Shown piece by piece: positions 35,907 to 44,807 of a stretch of 64,000 nucleotides of DNA. Position numbers and translations under genes: made by a program. The DNA is from Fibrisoma montanum. Its GTDB lineage: Bacteria > Bacteroidota > Bacteroidia > Cytophagales > Spirosomataceae. The stretch's first letter is position 1. Every line of letters begins with the position of its first letter. The notes below the pieces were generated by a model. The model did no database searches. It had not been told where the DNA came from and saw only the letters and a program-made list of their open reading frames with translations. The stretch lies in assembly GCF_003583365.1 (NCBI RefSeq), contig NZ_QXED01000006.1, forward strand, positions 494,242 through 558,241, read 5' to 3'.

Positions 35907-36947
35907 ATGCGTAAACGAGTACTGTTCACTGTCGGCTCATTCAACCAAACGTCGCAGATGCTCCAGATTGCGAAAGCATTAGGCGACCAATACGACTGCT
36001 GGTTCAGCCAGTATTATGCCGACTCACCCATCATCAACTGGGTCATTCGCCGGGGGTGGCTGGAACATACCATTATGGGCCAGCGGTTTAGAGCTGCAGC
36101 CGAAACTTACCTGCTCGACAAGGGTATGCAGATCGACTACCAGGGACGAAAGCACCCCTACGATCTGGTGGTACATTGCTCCGATATGATCATGCCGCGG
36201 GTGCCCCGTGGTACAAAGAGTATCTGGGTGCAGGAGGGCATGGTCGATCCCACGACGCCCCTCAGCCACATTGTCAAGGTGTTGAAACTACCGCGATACC
36301 TGTGCGGTGACACCTCGCTGAACGGTTCCTCGAACCTGTGCGACGTGTATTGTGCCGCGTCAGAGGGGTACAAGGCTTTTTTCACCGGAATGGGTACGGA
36401 CCCCGACAAAATCTTCGTGACGGGCATTCCTAATTTCGACGACCTCGACAAGTTCCGCCGGAACGACTTCCCCCACCGCGACTACGTGATGGTAGCTACG
36501 TCGGACATCCGCGAAACGTTCCGGACGGAAGATCGCCCGGCGTTTATCCGAAAAACCGTCGAGATGGCTGCCGGTCGACCGTTGCTCTTCAAACTCCATC
36601 CGAACGAAAACCGGGAGCGGGCCGAGGCCGAAATCCGGGCGAACGCACCCGACGGTACGTTGGTGTTTCAGGAAGGCAACACGAACGAAATGATTGCCAA
36701 CTGCCAGGAACTGATCACCCAGTATTCGACCGTCGTGTACGTCGGTATGGCGCTGGGCAAGACAGTATCCTCGTATTTTGATCTGGATGAGCTTCGCCGG
36801 CTGACCCCAATTCAGAACGGCGGCACCTCGGCGGCCAACATCGCGACCATCTGCCGGGACTTCCTTGAATTTGCCGGGCCACGTAAAGAATTTGTTAAAT
36901 CGTATCGATTCGAGCCGGTGCTGAGTCAGGCAACAGATCTTTCGTAG
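35907..36947 (+). CDS. GT-B-like glycan/teichoate-type transferase
   Basis: A 346-residue protein that starts RVLFTVGSFNQTSQMLQIAKAL, a Rossmann-like first strand. A second half carries LLFKLHPNENRERAE and EMIANCQELITQYSTVVYVGMALGKTV. 'KLHP' followed by a Ser/Thr-Thr-Val pocket is the arrangement in CDP-glycerol glycerophosphotransferases and some sialyl/UDP-sugar enzymes of the GT-B fold. The exact donor cannot be read. It opens the block of co-directional genes to 48505 and probably acts in the cytoplasm on a lipid-linked or surface glycan. Confidence 0.6.
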   Translation: MRKRVLFTVGSFNQTSQMLQIAKALGDQYDCWFSQYYADSPIINWVIRRGWLEHTIMGQRFRAAAETYLLDKGMQIDYQGRKHPYDLVVHCSDMIMPRVPRGTKSIWVQEGMVDPTTPLSHIVKVLKLPRYLCGDTSLNGSSNLCDVYCAASEGYKAFFTGMGTDPDKIFVTGIPNFDDLDKFRRNDFPHRDYVMVATSDIRETFRTEDRPAFIRKTVEMAAGRPLLFKLHPNENRERAEAEIRANAPDGTLVFQEGNTNEMIANCQELITQYSTVVYVGMALGKTVSSYFDLDELRRLTPIQNGGTSAANIATICRDFLEFAGPRKEFVKSYRFEPVLSQATDLS

Positions 36948-36998
36948 AAATTAGCAGGATTATTCGACATCATTGGTGTTAAGCCGACTGGTTGTTTT

Positions 36999-37841
36999 AT
37001 GAGTAACCTCACCATCGTTGTTATCGTCCAGGCCCGGATGTTGTCGAGCCGCCTGCCGGGCAAAGTGATGCTGCCCCTGCTGGGTAAGCCGCTCCTGTAC
37101 CGGATGATTGAACGGATTCAACAGGCCGAACTGCCGTTCACAACCGTTGTGGCCACCTCCACCGACCCAACCGACGACGTGATTGCCCGGTTTTGTGAAC
37201 AGGAAGGCATAGCGCACTACCGGGGCAGCCTGACCAATCTGCTCGACCGGCATTACCAGATTGCCGGGCGCTGGAACGCCGACGTTGCCGTCAAGATTCC
37301 GTCGGACTGTCCGCTGATTGATCCGCGGGCCATCGATCAGGTTCTGCGTTTTTTTCTGGCGCACCCGACCGACTACGACTTTGTCAGCAACCTCCACCCG
37401 GCAACCTGGCCCGACGGCAACGATGTGGAAGTAATGACCCGCGCCTGTTTACATACCGCCTGGGAGAAATCCACTAAACCACTAGAACTAGAACACACTA
37501 CACCCTACATTTGGGATACCGCTCCCGACCAGTTCCGCCGGGCGAACGTTACCTGGCCCACGGGGCTGGATTATTCCATGTCGCACCGGTTCACGATCGA
37601 TTACCCCGACGACTACGAATTTATCCGGGCGGTGTATGAAGCGCTTTATCCGGCGAATCCGCGGTTTTCCTGTGATGACATTCTGGCGCTGCTGGCCCAA
37701 CGGCCGGAACTCTACGCCATCAATGCGCGCTACGCCGGCGTAAACTGGTACCGCCATCACCTGGACGAACTCAACACGGTTACCGAAACCCAAACGCGAC
37801 ACGAATCTGACAACCCAATCTATGCAGCACAAAACCATTGA
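36999..37841 (+). CDS. SpsF-type cytidylyltransferase-like protein
   Basis: The 280-residue product begins with the nucleotidyltransferase motif VIVQARMLSSRLPGKVMLPL (CTP-binding Rossmann region). KIPSDCPLIDP, about 100 residues later, has the metal-binding Asp. SpsF proteins are found in spore-coat and nonulosonic-acid-like glycan loci and are assumed to activate sugar acids with CTP. A NeuB-like synthase lies 5 kb downstream, consistent with activation of its product. Its stop overlaps the next gene by 20 bases. Confidence 0.8.
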   Translation: MSNLTIVVIVQARMLSSRLPGKVMLPLLGKPLLYRMIERIQQAELPFTTVVATSTDPTDDVIARFCEQEGIAHYRGSLTNLLDRHYQIAGRWNADVAVKIPSDCPLIDPRAIDQVLRFFLAHPTDYDFVSNLHPATWPDGNDVEVMTRACLHTAWEKSTKPLELEHTTPYIWDTAPDQFRRANVTWPTGLDYSMSHRFTIDYPDDYEFIRAVYEALYPANPRFSCDDILALLAQRPELYAINARYAGVNWYRHHLDELNTVTETQTRHESDNPIYAAQNH

Positions 37842-38679
37842 GCGCCTGCAGCAAACGGCTTTCCGGGTCCGCAAGCACATTATCCGGATGTCGACCGACG
37901 GCGGGTGTTTTACCGGCGCTTCGCTTTCGGCCACGGACGTTATTGTTTATCTGTACGCTGAGTTCCTGAACGTCACGCAGGAGACGCTGAACGACCCTAA
38001 CCGCGATTACCTGTTCCTGTCGAAAGGCCACGACGTACCGGCCCTGTACGGCACCTTCGTCGAACTGGGCTGGCTGGCGGCCGACCGGTTGCAGCATCAC
38101 CTCTCGGCGGGCGACCACCTCTACTGGCATCCTAACGTCAACATCCCCGGCATTGAGTTTCATTCGGGGTCGCTGGGACACCTGCCATCGGTAGCGTTGG
38201 GCGTTGCCCTCGACTGCAAGCTGCGGGGCACCGATAACAAAGTAGTCTGCATTCTGGGCGATGGCGAGCTGAACGAAGGCTCCGTCTGGGAAGCGGTACT
38301 CGTAGCCAATGCCTACCAGCTCGACAACCTGCTCTTCCTGGTAGACCGCAACTTCTTTCAGGCCAATATGCCAACCGAAGAGCTGATCCCACTGGAGCCG
38401 CTGACCGACAAGTTTACCGCCTTCGGTGCGGCCGTAAAACGGGTTGATGGCCACGACTTTACCGCCCTAGACGAGGCTCTGTCGACTTTCCCGTTCCAGA
38501 CCGGCAAGCTGAACGTACTGATCGCCGACACGCGCCGGGGCAAGGGGCTGCCGAGCATCGAAGCCCGTGCCGACCGCTGGTTCTGCAACTTTACGCACGA
38601 CGAAGTGGACGAGCTACTCGGCGAACTGCACGGCTCAGCCAAAGCCACACTCGAATCCGAAACATTGGTAGTCAGGTAA
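37822..38679 (+). CDS. transketolase, N-terminal (TPP-binding) subunit
   Basis: A 285-residue protein carrying the pyrophosphate half of transketolase: FLSKGHDVPALYG, HSGSLGHLPSVALG and the TPP motif GDGELNEGSVWEA with N in the following LVDRN. Transketolase moves two-carbon units between ketoses and aldoses using TPP and Mg. Split forms need the second subunit, which is the next gene. Housekeeping transketolase is normally a single long chain, so this pair is likely pathway-specific. It overlaps the cytidylyltransferase by 20 bases. Confidence 0.9.
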   Translation: MQHKTIERLQQTAFRVRKHIIRMSTDGGCFTGASLSATDVIVYLYAEFLNVTQETLNDPNRDYLFLSKGHDVPALYGTFVELGWLAADRLQHHLSAGDHLYWHPNVNIPGIEFHSGSLGHLPSVALGVALDCKLRGTDNKVVCILGDGELNEGSVWEAVLVANAYQLDNLLFLVDRNFFQANMPTEELIPLEPLTDKFTAFGAAVKRVDGHDFTALDEALSTFPFQTGKLNVLIADTRRGKGLPSIEARADRWFCNFTHDEVDELLGELHGSAKATLESETLVVR

Positions 38680-38682
38680 ATT

Positions 38683-38762
38683 TAAACGCAGAGTTGGGGA
38701 GAAAGCGCAGAGGGCGCAAAGACTCTGATTACTCTGCGAATCCTCTGCTCACTCTGCGTTTA
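38683..38762. repeat. CGCAGAG hairpin between transketolase subunits
   Basis: The outer arms TAAACGCAGAG (38683-38693) and CTCTGCGTTTA (38752-38762) are exact reverse complements. CGCAGAG occurs twice in the left half and CTCTGCG twice in the right half, so the hairpin is built from repeated heptamers. It separates two genes of one enzyme and ends 14 bases before the next ATG. Confidence 0.75.
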
Positions 38763-38775
38763 GAAACATAGACAA

Positions 38776-39693
38776 ATGAATTACGAGCAACTCCTTACCC
38801 AAACCGCCTTAGCCGACGACCGCTACGTTGTCATGACGGCCGAGAACCGGGCGTTGGTTCGCAATATGCCCACTACCCTAGGCCGTCGGTTCATCGACAC
38901 CGGCATTACGGAGCAGTGCATGATCGGAGCGGCTGCGGGCCTGGCCCTGCGTGGCCGGATACCGGTCGTTCACGCGCTGGCTGCGTTCCTGTCCATGCGG
39001 GCCTACGAGTTCATCCGGACCGATGTGGGTATCGGCAACCTGCCGGTCAAGCTGAGCAGTTTCATTCCGGGCTTCCTGTCCGACGGCAACGGCCCGACGC
39101 ACCAGGCCATCGAGGACGTAGCGCTGATGCGCGGCATTCCGAACATGCAGGTGTTTTGCCCGGCCGATGAGCAGGATCTGCTGGCCATGCTGCCGACCAT
39201 CTGGGCGTCGTCGACACCGTCGTACGTCCGGATCAACACGCGCCCGGCTGCGTACCAGCATGAGCAGCCGTTCGAGATCGGGAAAGCGGAGGTGGTCAGC
39301 CGGGGCACCGACGTAACAATACTGGTCTACGGTATGCTGTTCGAGCAGGCGCTGGTGGCGGCTCATCAGCTCAGAGATGCCGGACAGTCGGTTGGTCTGA
39401 TCAACATGCGCAGTTTGAAGCCGGTTGATGAGCAGGCCATTCTGGAAGCGGCTGCAACCGCACAGGTACTGGTCACGGTTGAGGATCATTTCCTGACGGG
39501 CGGTTTATACAGTATCGTCGCGGAAACCCTGCTGAAGCACCGCACTACGGCCAGGGTCGTGCCGTTTGCCCTGAAGGAACGGTGGTACAAACCCGCCCGG
39601 CTGAATGAAGTGCTCCAATACGAGGGCTTCACCGGTTCGCAGTTGGCAGACCGTATTGCTGAACAGTTAACCGAGAGTTTAACCAGTTTGTAG
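38776..39693 (+). CDS. transketolase, C-terminal subunit
   Basis: The 305-residue partner of the preceding gene. It holds the pyrimidine half with the catalytic Glu in TGITEQCMIGAAAGLALRG, and a C-terminal regulatory domain (VSRGTDVTILVYGMLFEQAL). The split arrangement and tight order indicate a heterotetramer with the 37822 product. A hairpin of repeated heptamers lies between the genes and another follows it. Confidence 0.9.
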   Translation: MNYEQLLTQTALADDRYVVMTAENRALVRNMPTTLGRRFIDTGITEQCMIGAAAGLALRGRIPVVHALAAFLSMRAYEFIRTDVGIGNLPVKLSSFIPGFLSDGNGPTHQAIEDVALMRGIPNMQVFCPADEQDLLAMLPTIWASSTPSYVRINTRPAAYQHEQPFEIGKAEVVSRGTDVTILVYGMLFEQALVAAHQLRDAGQSVGLINMRSLKPVDEQAILEAAATAQVLVTVEDHFLTGGLYSIVAETLLKHRTTARVVPFALKERWYKPARLNEVLQYEGFTGSQLADRIAEQLTESLTSL

Positions 39694-39777
39694 TGTGTGG
39701 TTAGTGGTTTGTGGTTTGTGGTTTGTAGTTGGCTAACGCCGGAAGAACCACAAACCACAAACCACACACTACAAACC
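39687..39777. repeat. heptamer hairpin (GTGGTTT family), copy 1
   Basis: Left arm 39687-39700 (TTTGTAGTGTGTGG) exactly complements 39762-39775. Tandem GTGGTTT on the left (39704-39726) faces AACCACA repeats on the right. The arms are heptanucleotide runs and the loop is unrelated. It overlaps the end of the transketolase gene by seven bases. Confidence 0.8.
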
Positions 39778-39792
39778 AAGCCCCACAACCCC

Positions 39793-41136
39793 ATGCCGAA
39801 CACCATCCGATTTAACGAAAACTACCCCGACATAACTGTCTCGGATCAGTACTACGAACGCGGGCTGGCCGTCCAGAAACCCATCACCCAAACGCTGGCC
39901 AAAGGACCGGGCCAGTTCACCAAAGGCGTTGCGCCTAAGTACCTCGACCGGGGTCTGGGCTCGCACGTCTGGGATGTGGACGGGAACGAATACATTGACT
40001 TCAACGCGGCCATCGGCCCTGTTTCGCTGGGCTACTGCTACCCGGTCGTCGACGAGGCTATCCGGCAACAGCTGACCAAAGGCATTACGTTCTCGCTGAC
40101 ATCGCCCCTGGAGGTTGAGCTGGCCGAACTGGTGCGCGAGGTCATTCCCAACGCCGAAGCGGTTAAGATCAGCAAAACCGGAGCCGACGTCTGTTCGGCG
40201 GCTATCCGGGTGGCACGCGCGTTTACAGGTCGCGAAAAAATATTCTGCTGTGGTTACCACGGCTGGCACGACTGGTACATTGCCGTAACGAGCCGCAACG
40301 CCGGGATTCCGGGCGCGATTCAGGATATGACCTATACGTTCGAGTACAACGATATTGAGTCGATCAAAGCCGCCCTCGACGACACCGTAGCGGCTTTGAT
40401 TCTGGAACCCTTCATTTTTGAAGCCCCGAAAGACGGCTTTCTGCAGGAGCTCGCCGAGGTCTGTCGGCAGAACGGAACGCTGCTTATCTTCGACGAAATG
40501 TGGACGGGCTTCCGGATTGCCCTGGGTGGTGCTCAGGAGTACTTTGGCGTAACGCCCGATCTGGCGGTGTATTCAAAAGCCTGCGCGAACGGTATGCCCA
40601 TCGCCCTGCTGACCGGCCGCGCCGACGTCATGGAACTCTTCAACGGCGAGGTGTTCAGCTACACGACGTTTGGCGGAGAAGCCCTGTCGCTGGCGGCCTG
40701 TATCGCTACGATTCACGAACTGCGCGACAAGAACGTACCGGCCTATCTGGACGAAAAAGGTGGCTTACTGAAAGACGGCTACAATCAGATTGCCCATGAA
40801 TTCGGTATGGCCCACCTGACTAAGTGCATCGGCTTTAACTGCCGCACCCTGGTGACCTTCGCGCCCGAAGCCGGCAACGGGCTGGAGGTTAAAACGCTGA
40901 TGCAGCAGGAGATGATCAAGCGGGGCATCCTCTGGGCGGGGTTTCATACCATGTGCTTCAGCCACAGCGACGATGATATTCAATACACGCTGTCGGCCTA
41001 CCGCGACGTCATGCCGATCATGAAAGACGCCATTGACAGCGGCAATCTGAAGAGCTACCTGAAAGGCGAGGTACTGGAAGCGGTGTTTCGCAAAACAAGT
41101 CATTACAACATCAAGCCGAAAGCAACGGCGGTTTGA
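39793..41136 (+). CDS. class III aminotransferase (glutamate-1-semialdehyde mutase-like)
   Basis: From the ATG at 39793 the product is 447 residues. The open frame extends upstream through the heptamer hairpin, which is not coding. This PLP enzyme has the Schiff-base Lys in DLAVYSKACANGMP, with GPVSLGYCYP and ISKTGADVCSAAIRVARAFTG. The fold matches glutamate-1-semialdehyde aminomutase, but close relatives in glycan loci transfer amino groups to sugars or keto acids. Haem synthesis is unlikely in this context. It may aminate an intermediate of the cluster. Confidence 0.85.
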   Translation: MPNTIRFNENYPDITVSDQYYERGLAVQKPITQTLAKGPGQFTKGVAPKYLDRGLGSHVWDVDGNEYIDFNAAIGPVSLGYCYPVVDEAIRQQLTKGITFSLTSPLEVELAELVREVIPNAEAVKISKTGADVCSAAIRVARAFTGREKIFCCGYHGWHDWYIAVTSRNAGIPGAIQDMTYTFEYNDIESIKAALDDTVAALILEPFIFEAPKDGFLQELAEVCRQNGTLLIFDEMWTGFRIALGGAQEYFGVTPDLAVYSKACANGMPIALLTGRADVMELFNGEVFSYTTFGGEALSLAACIATIHELRDKNVPAYLDEKGGLLKDGYNQIAHEFGMAHLTKCIGFNCRTLVTFAPEAGNGLEVKTLMQQEMIKRGILWAGFHTMCFSHSDDDIQYTLSAYRDVMPIMKDAIDSGNLKSYLKGEVLEAVFRKTSHYNIKPKATAV

Positions 41137-41199
41137 GTACCGGTAGGGGTTGATGTAGATATGGTGCAAAGGTTCATTGATCAGACTCTGAGCCGACAA

Positions 41200-41320
41200 G
41201 GTCTAACGGCACGTCTGACCCAACTAACATTAAGCCCAGATGACAACGAATCAACAATAAACCGGTCAGACGTACCGTCAGACCTGCCGGTCGACAAGGT
41301 CTGACGGTACGTCTGACCGG
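41200..41320. repeat. three REP-like 21-bp units
   Basis: Units at 41200-41220, 41264-41284 and 41298-41318 share GGTC..GACG..CGTC..GACC. The last two, with two flanking bases each (41262-41284 and 41298-41320), form a perfect 23-bp inverted repeat with a 13-base loop. The element lies between the aminotransferase and SDR genes. The other two copies are at 35633-35700. Confidence 0.85.
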
Positions 41321-41350
41321 CGAGCGTTCGAACCAGTGTTTACCAGACAG

Positions 41351-42157
41351 ATGCTTGATCAATTTTTGTTAACCGGCCGGGTGGCTATCGTAACGGGCGC
41401 AACCGGCCTGCTGGGTAAGAAGCATAGCGAAGCCCTGGCCAGTGCCGGAGCCAGCGTAGTAGTGGCCGACCTGAACGAGGGCTCCGCGCAGGCGTTTGCG
41501 GCTCAACTGGGTGATCAGCACCTGGGCCTAGCCCTTGACGTAACAAATGAAGCCAGCGTACAGGCCGTTCGCGACCGGGTACTGGACCGATACGGCCGCA
41601 TTGATATTCTGGTCAACAACGCGGCCCTGAACGAAGCCGTTGAAAACCCCAGCCTGGCGCTTGAGCTGACAGCCTTTGAAAACTTTCCGGTGGCGCAGTT
41701 CCGGGCATCACTGGACGTGAACGTAACGGGGGTGTTTCTGTGCTCGCAGGTGTTTGGCAGTGTGATGGCGCAGCAGGGTAAAGGCAGCATCATCAACATT
41801 GCGTCGACCTACGGGCTTGTCGGTCCCGACCAGAGTATCTACCGCGATGAGGCCGGTGAGCAGACGTTTTTCAAAACGGCCGCCTATCCGGCCACGAAGG
41901 GTGCAGTGGTCAACTTCACGCGCTTTCTGGCGTCGTACTGGGGCCATAAGGGCGTTCGCGTCAATACGCTGACGCCGGGGGGAGTTGAAAACAACCAGAA
42001 CGAAACGTTTGTCCGGAATTATTCGGCGCGAACCGTACTGGGCCGCATGGCGCAGCCCGACGAATACCAGGGTGCAATTGTGTACTTAGCCAGCGACGCA
42101 TCGTCGTACATGACCGGCAGCAACCTCGTCGTCGATGGAGGCTGGACGGCGATTTAA
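41351..42157 (+). CDS. short-chain dehydrogenase/reductase
   Basis: From the ATG at 41351 the product is 268 residues; an upstream in-frame start at 41336 adds five. The SDR signature is complete: TGATGLLG dinucleotide site, NNAALN, Ser in NIASTYG and the YPATK active site. An insertion of about 18 residues precedes the Tyr ([19 protein letters not shown]), longer than usual. It reduces or oxidises a hydroxyl in the pathway using NAD(P). The position between an aminotransferase and a KdsC-like phosphatase suggests a modified sugar or sugar acid as substrate. Confidence 0.85.
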   Translation: MLDQFLLTGRVAIVTGATGLLGKKHSEALASAGASVVVADLNEGSAQAFAAQLGDQHLGLALDVTNEASVQAVRDRVLDRYGRIDILVNNAALNEAVENPSLALELTAFENFPVAQFRASLDVNVTGVFLCSQVFGSVMAQQGKGSIINIASTYGLVGPDQSIYRDEAGEQTFFKTAAYPATKGAVVNFTRFLASYWGHKGVRVNTLTPGGVENNQNETFVRNYSARTVLGRMAQPDEYQGAIVYLASDASSYMTGSNLVVDGGWTAI

Positions 42158-42160
42158 CTA

Positions 42161-42248
42161 GTTCGTGGTTTGTAGTTTGTGGTTTGTTGTTGCTCTGCAA
42201 GGCTGCCTTCAACCACAAACTACAAACCACAAACTACAAACCACGAAC
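42161..42248. repeat. heptamer hairpin (GTGGTTT family), copy 2
   Basis: Left arm 42161-42186 and right arm 42223-42248 are a perfect 26-bp inverted repeat with a 36-base loop. The arm is built from GTGGTTT/GTAGTTT heptamers with one GTTC start. It begins just after the SDR stop and ends 34 bases before the next start. Confidence 0.9.
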
Positions 42249-42282
42249 TACAAACCGATAAACCAATAAACCCCAGACTACC

Positions 42283-42834
42283 TTGACACAGGAACTACTC
42301 GAACGTGCGGCCCGTATCAAACTCCTGCTGACCGACTGCGACGGTGTATTGACCGATGGCGGGGTTTACTACGGGGAATCCGGCGAGGTGCTCAAAAAAT
42401 TCAACATCCGCGACGGTATGGGGGTGGAGCGGCTGCGTGTCCTGGTCGATGTCGAGACCGGCATTGTCACGGGCGAAACCTCGCCGTCGGTGGTTACCCG
42501 GGCGCAGAAACTACGTATCGTTGAGTTACATTTAGGCATAAAAGATAAACTAGCCCTGCTGTCCGACATCCTGGAACGCAAGGGCCTGACGGCCTCGGAA
42601 GTGGCCTTCATCGGCGACGATGTTAATGACCTGGCGGTGCTGAAGGCCGTTGGTCTGGCGGCCTGCCCGGCCGATGCGACCCGATTTAACAAGGAGATTG
42701 CTCATTATTGCTGCGACACCAAAGGAGGAGAAGGCTGCTTTCGCGAAGTAGCTGAATTCATTATTCATGCAAAACAAAGTATCAGCGTTCAACCAACCCA
42801 AATTCTCTCAATGCATGAGAACAGTCCAGCTTAG
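42283..42834 (+). CDS. KdsC-like HAD phosphatase
   Basis: The 183-residue protein starts at a TTG (42283) and has HAD motif I DCDGVLTDGG, and motif III/IV in FIGDDVNDLAVL. This is the layout of 3-deoxy-octulosonate-8-phosphate phosphatase (KdsC) and of the phosphatase in sialic-acid-like pathways. It has no cap domain, so it probably works as a tetramer on a small sugar-acid phosphate. Its 3' end overlaps the start of the NeuB-like gene by about 20 bases, so translation is likely coupled. Confidence 0.85.
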   Translation: MTQELLERAARIKLLLTDCDGVLTDGGVYYGESGEVLKKFNIRDGMGVERLRVLVDVETGIVTGETSPSVVTRAQKLRIVELHLGIKDKLALLSDILERKGLTASEVAFIGDDVNDLAVLKAVGLAACPADATRFNKEIAHYCCDTKGGEGCFREVAEFIIHAKQSISVQPTQILSMHENSPA

Positions 42835-43720
42835 CTCCGGCCGACTCATTGGTGCCGGTCAACCCACGTACGTAATCGCCGAAATCGGCATCAATCACAA
42901 CGGGTCACTCGAACTGGCCAAACAACTCATAGACGAGGCCGTTGCGGCCAAAGCTGATGCCGTGAAGTTTCAGAAACGTACCCCCGAACTCTGCGTCCCC
43001 CGCGACCAGTGGGAGGTCATGCGCGATACGCCCTGGGGCCGGATGTCGTACATCGACTACAAGCGCAGAACCGAATTTGGGGTGCTGGAATACACAGCCA
43101 TCGATCAGTACTGCCACGAAAAAGGCATCGACTGGTTTGCATCGGCCTGGGACACCGAGTCGGTTGATTTTCTGGAGCAGTTTGATCCGTGTCTGTACAA
43201 ACTGGCTTCGGCCTCGCTGACCGACTACCCGCTCATCGAACGGATTCTGGAAACGGGTCGCCCGCTGATTCTGTCGACCGGGATGTCGACCATGCAGGAA
43301 ATCGAGGAAGCTATCGAACTGGTTCAGCAGTTTGACGCCGGGTATCCGCTGCTGGTCGCCCACTCGACTTCGGCCTACCCCTGCAAGCCCGAGGAGTTGA
43401 ATCTGCGCATGATCCCGACGCTCCAGCACCGCTACCCAACTCTGCCCGTCGGTTACTCGGGTCACGAAACAGGACTGGCCACGACGGTAGCCGCTGTGAC
43501 GCTGGGCGCTACGTTTATCGAACGCCACTTTACCCTCGACCGCGCCATGTGGGGCTCCGACCATGCCGCTTCGGTTGAACCGCAGGGTCTGCAACGCCTA
43601 ATACGCGATGTCCGCGACGTTGAAACGGCGCTCGGCGACGGCATCAAACGCGTCTATGATTCAGAACTCGGCCCAATGAAACGCCTGCGGGTGAACATCA
43701 GCCCGGCGTATTCAAAATAG
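42815..43720 (+). CDS. NeuB-like sialic acid synthase without SAF domain
   Basis: From the ATG at 42815 the product is 301 residues. It has the TIM-barrel NeuB domain: VIAEIGINHNGS, AVKFQKRTPELC, FASAWDTES, STGMSTMQEIE and VGYSGHETG. These enzymes condense PEP with an N-acyl hexosamine to a nine-carbon 3-deoxy sugar acid. Typical NeuB has about 340-350 residues ending in a SAF antifreeze-like domain that reaches into the partner active site. That domain is missing here, as in some SpsE forms. The actual aldose acceptor is unknown. Confidence 0.85.
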   Translation: MRTVQLSSGRLIGAGQPTYVIAEIGINHNGSLELAKQLIDEAVAAKADAVKFQKRTPELCVPRDQWEVMRDTPWGRMSYIDYKRRTEFGVLEYTAIDQYCHEKGIDWFASAWDTESVDFLEQFDPCLYKLASASLTDYPLIERILETGRPLILSTGMSTMQEIEEAIELVQQFDAGYPLLVAHSTSAYPCKPEELNLRMIPTLQHRYPTLPVGYSGHETGLATTVAAVTLGATFIERHFTLDRAMWGSDHAASVEPQGLQRLIRDVRDVETALGDGIKRVYDSELGPMKRLRVNISPAYSK

Positions 43721-43733
43721 GCAGTTGGTTTGT

Positions 43734-43816
43734 GGTTCGTGGTTCGTGGTTTGTAGTTGCTGACGCACAAAACCACCAACCATAAACCACAAACTACAAA
43801 CCACGAACTACGAACC
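43734..43816. repeat. heptamer hairpin (GTGGTTT family), copy 3
   Basis: Left arm 43734-43758 pairs with 43792-43816 with a single mismatch. The heptamers are GTGGTTC/GTGGTTT and GTAGTT. It lies between NeuB and the hydroxylase and ends 17 bases before the ATG. Confidence 0.8.
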
Positions 43817-43832
43817 ACGAACCCTGTTCACC

Positions 43833-44747
43833 ATGCCCCAGGAAGACGTACTTCGCATCACCACCGCCATACTGATTGGCTGGATCGCGATCATTGTGAT
43901 CTGGGAGCGGGTTGCGCCGTATCGGAAGGGTCTGTCCCTGTTTCGGGAAGGGTTCTGGGTCGATCTCGTCTGGTATACCCTTATCCAGAGCTACGTCCTG
44001 AAAATCCTGATCTTCGATTACATCATTGCCCCGTTGCAGACCCGCTTCGACTGGTCGGACTGGCAGTTCGTGCGCGACTGGCCCATCTGGGTGCAGGTGT
44101 TGTTTTTTCTGTTTACCCACGATCTGTACATTTACCTGTTTCATCGCTGGCAGCACGCCAACCCGTGGCTCTGGCGCACGCACGAAGCCCACCATTCCAA
44201 CAAAGAAGTGGATTTTCTGGCCGGTTCGCGGTCACACGTACTCGAAATCATCATCAACCAGACTATCGAGTTTGCGCCCATTCTGCTGCTGGGGGCCGAT
44301 CCGGCCGTGGTGCCCATCAAAGCCCTGCTGGATGCCATGTTCGGCATGTTCATTCATGCCAACATCCGGGTCAATCTGGGGCCGCTGAAATACATCATCA
44401 ACACCCCGAACCTCCACCTGTGGCACCACGCTAACTACCGCGAGGTGTTTCACGCCAATTTCAGCACCAAGTTTTCGTTTTTTGATTACCTCTTCGGAAC
44501 CGTGTATGACCCGGGCCACGCGCCCGGCGACAAACCCGAAAACTGGGGCTTGTACTACGATTTTCCGAAAGATTACTTCCTGCAACATGCCTTCTCGGTC
44601 AGGCGCTTCGACGAACGGGCTCTCTTACGGTATCGATGGTTCTCCCGGTATTACTATCTTCGCCCCAATTTGCTGCGGTGGCTGAGTCGGCGAAAATCAA
44701 ACTCCCAGCCCAGTCAGGAGCGGGTCGATACGTATCCGGCCGACTAA
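43833..44747 (+). CDS. sterol desaturase / fatty acid hydroxylase family membrane protein
   Basis: A 304-residue integral membrane protein with about four hydrophobic segments. The diiron histidine boxes are present: HRWQH (HX3H), HEAHH (HX2HH) and LWHHAN further on. The family uses O2 to hydroxylate or desaturate lipids, including sphingolipid-like or carotenoid chains. Its place within a sugar-acid cluster suggests the final product is a lipid-linked glycan or glycolipid, an inference. A heptamer hairpin precedes it, and the next gene lies 60 bases downstream. Confidence 0.85.
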   Translation: MPQEDVLRITTAILIGWIAIIVIWERVAPYRKGLSLFREGFWVDLVWYTLIQSYVLKILIFDYIIAPLQTRFDWSDWQFVRDWPIWVQVLFFLFTHDLYIYLFHRWQHANPWLWRTHEAHHSNKEVDFLAGSRSHVLEIIINQTIEFAPILLLGADPAVVPIKALLDAMFGMFIHANIRVNLGPLKYIINTPNLHLWHHANYREVFHANFSTKFSFFDYLFGTVYDPGHAPGDKPENWGLYYDFPKDYFLQHAFSVRRFDERALLRYRWFSRYYYLRPNLLRWLSRRKSNSQPSQERVDTYPAD

Positions 44748-44807
44748 GCAGCGAGCCGCAGCTCTTTATCAGCCAGTCAGCGCGGCCTATCGAAGCGTAG
44801 CACAACC

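Noticed and set aside
39697..39792. An in-frame extension upstream of the class III aminotransferase
   Set aside because: It translates the heptamer hairpin and overlaps no conserved family residues. The ATG at 39793 begins the family-like part.
41200..41320. Inverted repeats as ends of an insertion sequence
   Set aside because: No transposase frame lies between or near the pairs; the units are too short and too palindromic.
42815..43720. The cluster as an ordinary sialic acid pathway
   Set aside because: No NeuC epimerase or NeuA synthetase is present, and the synthase lacks the SAF domain; the split transketolase and GS-like ligase do not fit that pathway.
39687..43816. Repeats of the heptamer hairpins as a CRISPR array
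   Set aside because: The units are 7 bases in tandem with inverted arms, not 25-40-base repeats with unique spacers, and no cas gene is present.
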